Made by a program: the position numbers and the translations under genes. The notes below the pieces were generated by a model, which was given only the letters and a program-made list of their open reading frames with translations, was not told where the DNA came from and ran no database searches. Shown here piece after piece: positions 25,201 through 32,702 of a DNA stretch of 64,000 nucleotides (position 1 is the stretch's first letter; each line of letters starts with the position of its first letter). This stretch comes from Theristus sp. LFF4_11 (lineage: Eukaryota; Nematoda; Chromadorea; Monhysterida; Xyalidae), in NCBI GenBank assembly GCA_030248135.1, contig JASANC010004154.1:26431-90430 (forward strand), in the 5' to 3' direction.

Positions 25201-27974
25201 TTCATTTACCAAAGAATCGCTACTGCTGGAGTATTTTGAACTGCCGCTTAAAACAAACCGATCACAGATTAGGAGTTCTGAATGGCAAAGGAAGATGCGT
25301 TCTGCACCACGGTGCCTGTGTTTGTCCTAGTTGGGCGACTGACTGCTCGCGTAGTGTAGACCATATTCCTAAAGGTATCGGCAAACCTAAAGACGTGCTA
25401 TCTGCGCTTAAACCAAATTTTTGCTCTCTTCAACCGCATAAACTTTGCAGCAATAAAAGCGAAACCGCATGGTGGTACAAGATTTTGCTTTATGACGGTT
25501 CGATTCACTACGTGACATCTTTACAAATCAAAACAGACAATGTAATTGAAGATCAGTATGTTTGTGTAGGAAATCAAAAATCAGTCAATGTTACTGGCAC
25601 CAATGCGTTTTGCCAATCTCACTTTTGTAAAAACAAACCAACTGATAAAATTTGTTATTATAAAAATATTTTGCCAACTTTTTTAGTAAGTCCTCTAGGT
25701 TCAGTTCCGATTGCCGCATGGGGACTGCAAAAAGTTTCGTTTTTTGGAGATAAACCCGCGCATAATCCTCTCGCTCAACAAAATAACCAAATTTCGTCTC
25801 AGTGCACAAATACAGGTTTATCACTTAATCCTCAAAGTACTGAAGAAATAAATTTCATAAAAATTTGCGTCGGTGTTTACTGTCATTCAACTGAAAATCC
25901 AAAACGTCAAAATTATAATTTTCCGCGAGATATTCTGATTCAACCCCACGTTTTCTTCATCAAAATTTGGTCAAGCGACAATGTAGTCAGTGAATCTCAA
26001 CTGAGTTGCGCAGCCAGCAATTTCTGTCATTTAGTTGACTGTTATTTATGTTTTGATTATTTAACTAATCCGTCTTGCGCTACTTTTGTTTATTCGGTTG
26101 TTCTTATTCTTATTTCATATTTTCTTGCATGCACCACTCTGTTAGTAATGTTTATTTTTAAAATTATTCTTGGTAAAATGTTTCAATTTTTACATACTAA
26201 CAGGCATGCACAACAACAACACTCACTCTTACCGTACCTTTGCGCGAATGTTTACCTATTGCTCTTGCTTCATGTTCATCTTTTTGCGTTAAAAGCCGGC
26301 GCGTGCAGTGAATTTGCTATTATTACCGTTAACAACGAGCATTGTGCCGTATCTGCTGATAATTCAATCGAATGTATCATTAAACAATCAACTCGTATTA
26401 ATCTAGCTCCTGAACATCAAACTGCTTGCCTCATTGTTTCTAATCGTCAAAATGACACTATTGGCAGCTTACAGATCCGCGTTCATGAACTTAGTTTATC
26501 TTGCGATAAAAAGGTTTTGTACTTCACCAGAGACGTAGACTTTGTCACCAATAGCATCAAAAGATGCCCATCCATGGGCTCCTGTTCCTATAAAAAATGT
26601 AACTCATTAAAACCAGATCAAGTAGTCGACGAATTTACAGCTGAATCCAGCAGCGCTCCCGGCTACAGCAGATGCGCAGCAGCACAGTCAGGCTGGTTTT
26701 CCGCCGACGGGGGCTGTTGGAGTTCTGGTTTCTCATGCTTGTTTTTTCGAAATTATGCAAAAGCCTTTTCTAACCATGTTTATGAGGTTTTTGAATGCCC
26801 GTCATTTAGCTTACAAGCGCAGCTTGACATAAAATTTAGTTCACAAACTAAAACCAGAGCTGTGCGCCTTCTGTTACCCGTGGCCTCTTCTGCTAAATGG
26901 AATTCTATGACCTTTCATCTGATTAGTAGTTTAAAGAAAGAAGTCTCTTTACTTTCAAATTCCAAATTTGTTATGAAAGATCGCAATAGTATGATTGTTA
27001 CCAAAGCCAGCGACGATGGTTCACCTATTCCTAATAAAGTAGGCGCATTTCAATGCAAAACTTTCAAGGACGCAGCTACAATGCATAAAACAAATTGTAT
27101 ATTTTCAAATAATGTATGTAATTGCCAACCTGCTGACGCATTACCCAATTGTCATTGTAATCAACACAATATTCTTAACTTGTTTTCTAAAAAAGAATTC
27201 AAGTTGCCAAAGATCAGTGCCGGGTTTACCATAATTCCAGATACTATGAGTTCAGTAACCGCAACATTTCAACAACATTCTTCTGTTGAATTACAAGTAG
27301 ATTTAACTGATTTGCGTCTAAAAATTAAAGTTCATAAAAACACATGTGCCATAATACCTAAACAATTACAAGGGTGTTATGGATGTTATAGTGCTGCCAC
27401 TTTTGAGTTTGTTTGTCAGACTAATTTTGGATTTGCAACTGCTTCGGTCGTCTGTAACGACGGTACGAGATTTATTACCGACTGTCAAAAACAAAACAAA
27501 ACAACTTTTGTTACGCTTCCTTTTTTTAAAGCTTCTATAGACACATTATGTAATGTTTCATGTCCTGCTGGCTCATCTACTTTTAAACTAACGGGTCAAC
27601 TCTACTTTATTCCGTTTTCACGCGTTTCCAATGTTTCTACCTCAATAATTACTCAAGGTGCTGATATCGGAGGCATGCGCTTATCAAATTTAGATTTCAC
27701 GTTTCTTACTTCTATTCTCAAATCGCACTGGTTTTGGGTTATTCTCGGAGTTGCCTCTGTGATACTTCTTTTATTGCTCACTTTCCCCCTTTTGCTTTCA
27801 TGCTTTTCTCTTGTGGGGAGCGCTGCTAACGCAGGTTTCGGTAAAATTAGAAATCAATCTCCTTTAAGTTTTTTGCACCCCCTCCCAAGCATCTTTTCTC
27901 ATTATGATTCTAATTCCAATCAAAATAAGTATCGTTTCGTAGATAATTTTAAACAAAGTTATGGTATTGAATGA
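16299..27974 (+). CDS. Gag-Pro-Pol-dUTPase-deoxynucleoside kinase-Env polyprotein (3891 aa)
   Basis: One uninterrupted frame. Approximate residues: 1-465 low-complexity N-terminus; 470-690 Gag (DUF1759); 785-850 zinc knuckles; aspartic protease with LIDSGS (D955); RT with D1370 and YVDN at 1444-1447; RNase H with D1617; integrase HHCC near 1964-2002 and catalytic D2035, D2100, E2155; DUF5641 about 2240-2348; two membrane spans 2423-2441 and 2453-2478; trimeric dUTPase 2494-2632 with all five motifs (GSAGFDVYA, PRSGLG, GLIDNDYRG, RFAQLIF, RGERGFGSTG); deoxynucleoside kinase about 2650-2850 (P-loop GNIGAGKSS 2656-2664, ERD 2734-2736, LID arginines 2790, 2794, 2796). The Env precursor starts with a signal-like segment at 2895-2914. 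Its first ectodomain ends in a span at 3263-3291. A second signal-like segment (3310-3334) opens a Cys-rich part resembling phlebovirus Gc, anchored at 3811-3840. Processing probably uses the element's protease and host signal peptidase (inference). No stop or frameshift separates Gag, Pol or Env. Confidence 0.93.
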   Translation: MSKQDQSGSGKGQGGSKVKPESEDYSDQDNESGETPGMPSSAKYSRMYGRTRRYAMTFLRNRGHISPLSSFDQSKESIESFLGKLLKREETASRNAESLTYYFDKLSTIVTEWECYLTKLEEDSTCSKDLKNAEIGIYERAKKGLDGQLGFEEVFARVTRGLQEWQQHLSTIHTLQQTLHADKNDSQSQSVAEAGHTGSSSIPANLPGSSGKLVPVSVPSSSDNQAASEALTSMRWNYPVSCQNNYLPMATNLISSTGVTSTCNQIAGSQNDFQSRSQQSQVAGNLAASGVIMSSNMDTYNFAPVSTVDTSAALVPYQTQVVPNNYLLYGTDPMGYGTSAMNQPNVIESGPFWSSTNDRQPFMMEQGPYFFNSATPGSFLHGQQLPVNCHVPNFSVPPPPVTASTMGFHGAFSPSFLPTTGQSYVPYRTGHTAFQTGNQADHGFPGMARSVGAGVPPMEQRFQNMKFHVPSVRPCTFDGTDDMEFPAFWDMFLATVERNPELSPVIKFSILHGLLKGDPKRLIMGLPITDANYAIALNILYNRYGNKQRIRNKIQHELAGIPPAKLDLKSLNKTLTAIQACVLKLLTSQQPANHFLIVKAIMEKFPSEIIEQVSATKPVNAEWQTHPLIHALSDVIRRREELVDLSLERVEANKRWATYRRQWERPERISKPKTVIRERKSPSRERSTSSRPASSRNSSARRFSSPGISSENEATIFVTETASREKSPQPTGKVKEKSIKPSTTRVDNNDSQNKGSNSKTSATKLKVKTGKAKRKPTGTKLPRPCAYCSENHRHIDCRKYQTVKQRLARLTETKRCLICLETGHMASKCTVRNVRVCSFCKGKNHHMSLCFRHERINKSKRADDSDNSKISVSAPCISDQKSSSDDDVTNQSGSESDDSSASHEISESAAASEQDHGETVATVCNEHEAQLLTAQVFLCSEKSANNSVGATALIDSGSCRTWVTPGLVEELNLEVTEFGNLSVRPFRTKNNQQPCYSIPDKRVSLCIKLPDDSHLKVTANVAPTEKMVGRIFMRPLSKTDLQFIYDARIDNQMGINLNDTMVSQHPDVILGMNCFSAIMFGNLNDPFSAPMIKLPSGLLLMNTQLGYIIVGSDSEKPSPSPLTLLPLLNDDADIDMTVNPNQLIRFSGAKSNRSRQASFSFTDDSCGVLPNVLHTQPENSTSELNEALTTSFNDFQCLEAIGISDRASKSEDQIATECFQEKTKFVHDPVTNDQRVEVPFPPRPGSTAVPDNRGLAYARFQSIRRKLLENPSLFERYHKGFLELLEKGIIEPVSEDEILKEGKIHFLAHHPVYREDHATTKQRTVFDFSARAGPEELALNDVFLRGDPCIADLGKTLIRAREYPILLIADIMKAFLMVSIPNENRKLTNFFWIDSLESQEIKVYAFRRLPFGLTSAPACLAYAIKFLIDHKGGPWTKYCKDHFYVDNLITGVDAVDDALALYAEITEVFQEHASFTLREWQSNSKEFMKSVDQSLCMQDSDTKVLGLKWHSVTDILRLPKISVPKGLKNWTKRSVLSVVNSCFDPLGFAAPIILPAKLLLQKLALENLDWDTPIPDSLASEWEKLIPDLEMLNQLEVPRYLGNVIKNCERQIHVFADASAFCYAAVVYLRLTDRISGQETTHLIMAKSRLNPNPRNPLSIVRMELMALLIATRLIHYVRQAMSDGDSIPAFTWSDNQCVLHWLRSSKHLGVFVGNRIKEIRNCPNTKNYFLRSHHNIGDVMTRPSVKVTDLMESEWFNGPSWLRKETEWPNEELPLMSQDIKNLVEKEFRKSAVNPKLTTLDEERADIIVSPAQTNQETNVWNDLILRASQLLRLLHTVVYVLRFLKIKLWQHVKPETKSKFNYLETIFKRIQTGAIQTSELRLAHDFLLSHSQRLSHPELFDALENDKTHTLVTQLQLFLDQNGVLRCQSRVTDKDDLPLRSKYPKFLPKTSPLTDLIINYLHHKTMHTSVQFVMAELNRGYWLPTARRVIKRVINTCVTCKRLRGPPFSLPKMAALPANRVTPSTVGSHMGVDLFGPTIVYDDCSCKQRIKLWIVLFTCFFSRSVFLDVVREISAQEFILALKRQISRVGAILTLTSDNAPNFVSTKGLWEVLQREKVNCEATVANITDFCSNNGIQWFFALPHFPQHGGVWERMCGIVKQALISAKGRKLLPVTQFRTVLSECEAIVNSRPITYVSNSLHEISALRPIDFWFPNALLGTPRVDTADIKAAYLPEWNNRESLLRFYAQSQEVVDRFWKLYVQLYLPQLREKQESSHRKGNRAVPSRQPMAGDVVIIRDDTLPRGVWKFGRIKKLIAGTDGQNRGAEVFGSSGRTLKRPLHLLYPLECAEMPNETEDQEDESEKDESEKLLESVQDSVASRTRSKTKEQPKVPVSILSQKSLEKGGRRRSRSLPSHRVRFNLPALTVGLIMTMLIQPSSASFESNAPEPKEWFCWLIMVFGSVAMTVVIANFLSRIMSNHKNRSKHQIIKEKQLIPVCLMSNKARLPVQTTDGSAGFDVYAIERTFIPPRSHVSLNTHLKLASPYTIMVCPRSGLGKKGVLPMSGLIDNDYRGEIKILMFNHTDKVQVINENERFAQLIFMESKSPRLKIEADLPSTARGERGFGSTGQTQISRNITQVDRTEPQSSVPWIALLGNIGAGKSSILASWQRSFTNVLCIPEDVEQWSNFGTHKINLLKRMYDFPETYAWMLHLLSMRTSFLENKSYDCQLIITERDLSFSKVFLDFYAQNMSRVAFELLGLHRSFLEHLQQRKPNLYLKVSCPLSTLPTRILQRNRNAEANICRTLLLSLEVKTAEFLDSSQTPFLSLANDSPTFPSDEFWAEKLEEICKTSNIPAPQRRLQNNPTVGTSDVQDCDKNERLPAPRLRRVERSSNLLSLFIFCFFSIILNINSVSAVDSRLVQLAKEALGGFFPQNNVSGSLCSRSVSNPKRLKIVESQLCVSRGIGIFHLPKNRYCWSILNCRLKQTDHRLGVLNGKGRCVLHHGACVCPSWATDCSRSVDHIPKGIGKPKDVLSALKPNFCSLQPHKLCSNKSETAWWYKILLYDGSIHYVTSLQIKTDNVIEDQYVCVGNQKSVNVTGTNAFCQSHFCKNKPTDKICYYKNILPTFLVSPLGSVPIAAWGLQKVSFFGDKPAHNPLAQQNNQISSQCTNTGLSLNPQSTEEINFIKICVGVYCHSTENPKRQNYNFPRDILIQPHVFFIKIWSSDNVVSESQLSCAASNFCHLVDCYLCFDYLTNPSCATFVYSVVLILISYFLACTTLLVMFIFKIILGKMFQFLHTNRHAQQQHSLLPYLCANVYLLLLLHVHLFALKAGACSEFAIITVNNEHCAVSADNSIECIIKQSTRINLAPEHQTACLIVSNRQNDTIGSLQIRVHELSLSCDKKVLYFTRDVDFVTNSIKRCPSMGSCSYKKCNSLKPDQVVDEFTAESSSAPGYSRCAAAQSGWFSADGGCWSSGFSCLFFRNYAKAFSNHVYEVFECPSFSLQAQLDIKFSSQTKTRAVRLLLPVASSAKWNSMTFHLISSLKKEVSLLSNSKFVMKDRNSMIVTKASDDGSPIPNKVGAFQCKTFKDAATMHKTNCIFSNNVCNCQPADALPNCHCNQHNILNLFSKKEFKLPKISAGFTIIPDTMSSVTATFQQHSSVELQVDLTDLRLKIKVHKNTCAIIPKQLQGCYGCYSAATFEFVCQTNFGFATASVVCNDGTRFITDCQKQNKTTFVTLPFFKASIDTLCNVSCPAGSSTFKLTGQLYFIPFSRVSNVSTSIITQGADIGGMRLSNLDFTFLTSILKSHWFWVILGVASVILLLLLTFPLLLSCFSLVGSAANAGFGKIRNQSPLSFLHPLPSIFSHYDSNSNQNKYRFVDNFKQSYGIE

Positions 27975-28035
27975 TTCTTGGTTATCTTCAATTTTAGCGA
28001 CTTCGAATTGAGTCATTCAAGACTACTCATTGCTT

Positions 28036-28219
28036 CAACAGACGATCACGACTGCCGTTCGTTTCGACCACGTGTACCAAACAACAGACGATCACGACTG
28101 CCGTTCGTTTCGACCACGTGTACCAAACAACAGACGATCACGACTGCCGTTGGTTGCGACCACCCGTGCCGAACAACAGACGATCTCAACCGCCGTCGTC
28201 TCGACTGTCCGTACCGCTA
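28036..28219 (+). repeat. Four tandem 46-bp repeats between the two ORFs
   Basis: Units start at 28036, 28082, 28128 and 28174. The first two are essentially identical (CAACAGACGATCACGACTGC...CACGTGTACC) and the last two are diverged. They fill most of the 303-bp gap between the polyprotein stop and the helicase ATG. Confidence 0.95.
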
Positions 28220-28255
28220 ACCGACAACTTTGCCGGCAACCTTCTTTGAAAGGCT

Positions 28256-28276
28256 GTCGGTGTTGTTACCCAGTGT
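28256..28276 (+). promoter_or_regulatory. Spliced-leader-like motif directly before the helicase ATG
   Basis: The motif GTCGGTGTTGTTACCCAGTG (28256-28275, plus one T) differs at one position from the copy in each LTR (15012-15032). The helicase ATG follows after one base. The core GGTGTTxTTACCCA resembles the nematode SL1 start GGTTTAATTACCCA. Its role is unknown. Confidence 0.55.
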
Positions 28277-28277
28277 A

Positions 28278-31200
28278 ATGTCAAACAAAACCCAATACAC
28301 CGCTATCGTGGTGAAATGCGCCGTGGACTCCGCAACCGTGTGGATGGATGAGCAAGCGGAAAAAAGAGCGACCGAAAGCCTGTTCGCAAACCGTCAAGTG
28401 CCTCGAGGAAAATATGGCGTGCTTGCTAAAGTTAGACTGGATTCTTTCACACGAAACATGCGAGAACAACACACGTCAGTCTACAAAATCGCACCTCTGG
28501 ACTTCATCATCACGTTCGACCACATGGAGATCAATCCGGAGAACGCCGACGAAGGCATTTTGATCAAAAACGTGTTCAAGATCCGTCGATCGGAAGATGT
28601 GCGTGGATTGGGAATCTTGATTTTGCCGACCGTGAAGGACGATCAACAACCTGATGAAGAAGACGCTAAGACCGGACTAGTCTGTGCCGGGTTTGGAAAG
28701 TCGCACCGTAAACTGGACCGTTACTGCATGTCGTTTCGAAATCGCCACATCAGTCCAGAATTTCGACATTTGAAGAAACAAGGCGCCATCGTATTCTGCT
28801 GCGCTGTGGAGTTGAAAAACATCATGAAGGAAGAAGTCCGTCGAGGTCTGAGGAGATCGAACGACCCACCAATCACCAAAAGAGCGTACTCGTTAAAATG
28901 GGCCGTACCACTTGAATCCAACGCCACTCGCAGCATTCGCCACTACGATGAAAACGGTCAAGGCATCCAAAGCCTTCAGATTTTCCGAAGATTTGTCGAA
29001 TTCTCAGTTGCAACAATCGTAAACGACTGTCATCTGGAAGCTCAACAGAAAGAAGAGAACGTCACCACTCGAGAAGTCGAATTTCGCAATGCTGGCAATC
29101 AACCAGGACCGCTGTCGTTGGATCTGGTCGCAGTCATCACATTGCCGAACAAACCGGTCAACTTCCGAACCGCCGACAGTGCTGCTATGTCCACTACGGA
29201 TTTGACTGGCCGACCGTTTCGTATCAACACGATGGTTCATGACACGGTGTTCGAAGATCTTCAGCAGAAGTTGGTGCTTGTACTCACGGTCAATCAGAGT
29301 ATGATTCTGCACGAGAAAGGCCTCACAAGAAACAAACGAACGTGGAAGATCGAAAGAATCATTGACACAGACATGGTGGCATTCCAAGTGCAGCTATTGC
29401 AACGGTCAGTGGACAAGTTCGCGAACAAACCGGAACCTCCATTCGACATCATTCCGAAGGTCTTCTTGCGAAGTGCTATTGAAAAACCGGAAAATCCGCT
29501 GAAGTTAGAACCGTTCGATCACGAATTTCTGAAGATTCCAGGAATGTCGCAGTTTCAAGCAAACGAAGTTCAAATTCAGGCAGCGCAGTTCATCCTGCAT
29601 CGAAAACCGAAGCTATGCACTATCATCGGGCCTCCAGGTACAGGGAAAAGCCAGTTTTGTGCCGCAACAATCTACCGTTTGATCAAGGAAAAGAAACGGG
29701 ACGACGAAACTTGCAAAGTGTTGGTCTGTAGTTCATCAAACACCGCAACTGACGCCGTAGCGATGAAAATCGCGGCCATTGCTAGAGCCGATGATCAAAG
29801 CGAACTAGCCGTACTTCGCGTCTTTTCGCCACAGCGAGAACGTTTGCCGCCAACGGACACGTATTCGTTTTCATTGCACGGACTCTCCACGGACATGTCG
29901 TTGCCGATCGAAGAAGACAAAGTGAACTTCGGAAATTTTGATGAAATTCAGGAGAAAAAGCGAAAACTGAACGTCAAGAAAGAACGATTACAAGCTTTGT
30001 TCGAACAATGGGAGAAAATGAAGGCTGAACGCACCAAAGAAGATGAATCAACGAGAAAAAGGCGAAACGAAATCAAAAAAGAAATGCTCGCACTGCAAAG
30101 CCAAATCAACGGTGAAATCAAAGAAACCGCTGAATTAGTGAAGGCAGTTGTTGATCCAGACGTTGTTTGCGCGACTCTCGACGGCGCACACGACAGTCGT
30201 CTGAAGGACGACGCTTTCGACTTCGTGTTCGTGGATGAAGCAGCGCACTCGAATGAGCACGAATTATACTTGAGCCTCATAAAAATGAGAATGAACAAGG
30301 CAGGAAACGGAACTGTGGTCTTCATTGGAGACTCGAATCAACTACCACCGATAATCTTCGCACCTGGAGAAGCAGGCAAGCTGATGGCGAAAACAGCACA
30401 CGAGCTACTCATTGACAGCAACAACGTGCCGGTGTTTATGTTGAGAACCCAGTATCGAATGCACCCGGAAATCGCTGAATTCCCCAACGAAGCAGTTTAC
30501 AAAGCACAGCTGCTGAACGGTGTATCAGCAAAAGAACGACAGCTCTCGTCAACCGGCTTCCCATTCCCCAAACAAGGAATTCCCATCGTGTTCGACTGGA
30601 TCGATGGCGCAGAATACATCGCAGAAGGCAAGTCGTTCGCGAACGATGAAGAAGCGGACGCTGTCGTCAACTATGTGACCTTCCTGCTGAAGCAACCTGA
30701 ATTTGCCGACTTCAAGAACTTCCGAATTCTGGCACTTTACAACGGTCAGAAGAAGGCCATTATCAATCGGCTTTTGGCAAAAGAAATCAACCCGCCGCCG
30801 TCCCTGGTGATGACGGCGGACATGAGCCAAGGAAGCGAGGAAGAACTAATCATATTGTCGGGCGTGCGATGCCAGCAAGACGCAAAGAAGCCGAACGTCG
30901 GTTTCCTGCGTGACTTCCGCCGCATCAACATGATGCTGACGAGGGCCCGGTCAGGCTTAATAGTCACTGGCCACGTGCCGACCCTTCGCGGCTCCGAAAT
31001 CTTCCGTCGCTTCATCCTTCATTGCGACCGCAAGGGGGTCGTTTACCACGGCTACCACACGCACCTGGCGGAGGAACTCAGGCGGCCATGGTTCGACGCA
31101 GCGGGTAAAAGCGCGATCGCGGCAGAGAGGGCCGATATCGGGACCTTCGAGGCAGTAGAGTCGGCTACAGTTTCGGCGAACGTCAATCATGGGCTAGCGA

Positions 31201-31577
31201 CAGCAATGATTGACCTAGACGCCCTGAAATTGACGGAGGCCGATGAGCCTGCGCCAGACACCTTCGAGACATCATCGGACGAGCCAGCCGCCGAAGCGCC
31301 CAGCGTCACAGCAGAGTCATCGACAGATGAACCATCAGTCGTACCCATGGCTCACCTGCCAACGTCAAGCGCCGACACACCGTCAACATCAACTGCTCCA
31401 ACAGCCATGTCGGCGGAGGACTTCCCGGTGCTCCATCCAGAGCCGGCTGCCGAAGGACAATGGATCGTTGTTCGCGGAAATCGTGGCAAATCCAGAGGTC
31501 GTGGCAATTCGCGGAAGTCATACGCGCGACCGTCCATCTCGACCGACCCACCAACAAAGAAGTCGCACACCGAATGA
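28278..31577 (+). CDS. UPF1-like superfamily 1 helicase carried by the retroelement
   Basis: The protein is about 1099 residues from the ATG at 28278, which I prefer because the leader-like motif ends there; an in-frame ATG at 28230 would add 16. Counted from 28230: motif I GPPGTGKS at 467-474, motif II DEAAHS at 669, motif III GDSNQLPP at 700, YRMHPE at 742, SQGSEEE at 866, TRARSG at 904. A charged, probably coiled-coil insertion (about 570-635) lies between motifs I and II, as in several UPF1-type helicases. The N-terminal 430 residues match no domain I can name. The tail is Pro/Ser/Thr/Glu-rich and ends in an RG-rich patch. These motifs predict ATP-dependent RNA or DNA unwinding (family knowledge). 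Its place between the LTRs shows it moves with the element. Base composition is more GC-rich than the polyprotein, suggesting later capture (inference). Confidence 0.93.
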   Translation: MSNKTQYTAIVVKCAVDSATVWMDEQAEKRATESLFANRQVPRGKYGVLAKVRLDSFTRNMREQHTSVYKIAPLDFIITFDHMEINPENADEGILIKNVFKIRRSEDVRGLGILILPTVKDDQQPDEEDAKTGLVCAGFGKSHRKLDRYCMSFRNRHISPEFRHLKKQGAIVFCCAVELKNIMKEEVRRGLRRSNDPPITKRAYSLKWAVPLESNATRSIRHYDENGQGIQSLQIFRRFVEFSVATIVNDCHLEAQQKEENVTTREVEFRNAGNQPGPLSLDLVAVITLPNKPVNFRTADSAAMSTTDLTGRPFRINTMVHDTVFEDLQQKLVLVLTVNQSMILHEKGLTRNKRTWKIERIIDTDMVAFQVQLLQRSVDKFANKPEPPFDIIPKVFLRSAIEKPENPLKLEPFDHEFLKIPGMSQFQANEVQIQAAQFILHRKPKLCTIIGPPGTGKSQFCAATIYRLIKEKKRDDETCKVLVCSSSNTATDAVAMKIAAIARADDQSELAVLRVFSPQRERLPPTDTYSFSLHGLSTDMSLPIEEDKVNFGNFDEIQEKKRKLNVKKERLQALFEQWEKMKAERTKEDESTRKRRNEIKKEMLALQSQINGEIKETAELVKAVVDPDVVCATLDGAHDSRLKDDAFDFVFVDEAAHSNEHELYLSLIKMRMNKAGNGTVVFIGDSNQLPPIIFAPGEAGKLMAKTAHELLIDSNNVPVFMLRTQYRMHPEIAEFPNEAVYKAQLLNGVSAKERQLSSTGFPFPKQGIPIVFDWIDGAEYIAEGKSFANDEEADAVVNYVTFLLKQPEFADFKNFRILALYNGQKKAIINRLLAKEINPPPSLVMTADMSQGSEEELIILSGVRCQQDAKKPNVGFLRDFRRINMMLTRARSGLIVTGHVPTLRGSEIFRRFILHCDRKGVVYHGYHTHLAEELRRPWFDAAGKSAIAAERADIGTFEAVESATVSANVNHGLATAMIDLDALKLTEADEPAPDTFETSSDEPAAEAPSVTAESSTDEPSVVPMAHLPTSSADTPSTSTAPTAMSAEDFPVLHPEPAAEGQWIVVRGNRGKSRGRGNSRKSYARPSISTDPPTKKSHTE

Positions 31578-31985
31578 GGCCGCCGTCATCAAATAGCCGT
31601 CAATAACAAATTTCGTAAGTTTGCTTGGTGCTTTACGTTCTGTTATTAATAGTGTTTCAGATAAAATTGAGGTTCTTATTTTATTTCACCTTTTAAAGCA
31701 CATCTCTTTACCGGATTAGATCAGAACAATAATGGGTTCAAATTCTGATATCTTTTTTGACTTTTCAGCTGGTCTCATGAGTGCTCGACATTCTTGAGAT
31801 GGTTTTTACCCAGTGTATTAACTCTAAAACAAACCTGAATTGGCTCTGTTCGGTGCAAATATAGAATCACCTGTTTTACAGGAGTCATCAACTTAAATGC
31901 ATGAACGCGCATATCGACACGACACACTCGACACCGGTGGTCACGCCAACATCACCAAAGCCATTCGTACTTACTACGTCAATGA

Positions 31986-32282
31986 TTCAGTTGCCCTTCG
32001 CTGGACGCGCGCCATCGTCCGTCCACCGCTTGGACACCAACTACGTCACAACTCCGCTCTGACTACTCAACGCTCGTCAACAGCTACAACTCGCGCGTCA
32101 ATATGCCAATCGTAAACTCCTGCCCGTGGTGTCATCAAACATCACACGACGTGAACCACCTATTCTTGTGTGCGCAACAACTTCCCGACTTCACAGCAAC
32201 AACGCTCTGGTGCGATTCAGCCAATGCTGCATGCTTCCTAGGTCTACCTACGAACCCGATCAATACAACATCTGGTCAATGA
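31986..32282 (+). pseudogene. Fragment of a non-LTR reverse transcriptase C-terminus
   Basis: The frame reads TSQLRSDYSTLVNSYNSRVN followed by CPWCHQTSHDVNHLFLC, the zinc-binding end (CxxC...HxxxHxxxC) found after the RT of Jockey/CR1-type elements. It is preceded and ended by stops and has no RT core. It lies inside the LTR element between helicase and 3' LTR. Confidence 0.65.
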
Positions 32283-32407
32283 GCAACAACAACACATTTT
32301 TCGACACTCAATTTGAACTACAGTCGTCAATTCATCAACACGCATACCGACACAAACCATTTAACACTCAATTGGAACTTCCGTTTCAACTTGAATTTCA
32401 GTAGATA

Positions 32408-32702
32408 TTGCTTGTGACACCGTATCATTCTTGTCTTGAATGTTGCCTATGACGCCGTATCATCTTGTCTCGAATTTTGCTTGTGACATCATTGCGTGTC
32501 GGATTTTGCATGTTTCTCGGAATTGATTGGTAATTCGCGCTATTCTGATTATCATTTCTCCCTTTGCACCCTCGATTAGCGGAGATCTTATCATTTTTGA
32601 GAAAAGCAACTTCTAGTAGACGAATAATCTTGCCTTGATTGAGAATGCCTGTCGTGAACTTTGAAGATAACGCCGTGTCATTCGTGTCTTGAGTTTTGCA
32701 AA
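32408..32702 (+). repeat. Degenerate short repeats in the 3' noncoding region
   Basis: A block of the form TGACxCCGTATCATxCTTGT ending in TTTTGC recurs with changes at 32413, 32450, 32482 and 32668. Spacing is 32-37 bp for the first three. Confidence 0.55.

Noticed and set aside
28036..28219. CRISPR-like array
   Set aside because: Repeats are directly adjacent with no unique spacers, in a eukaryotic retroelement. It is a simple tandem repeat.
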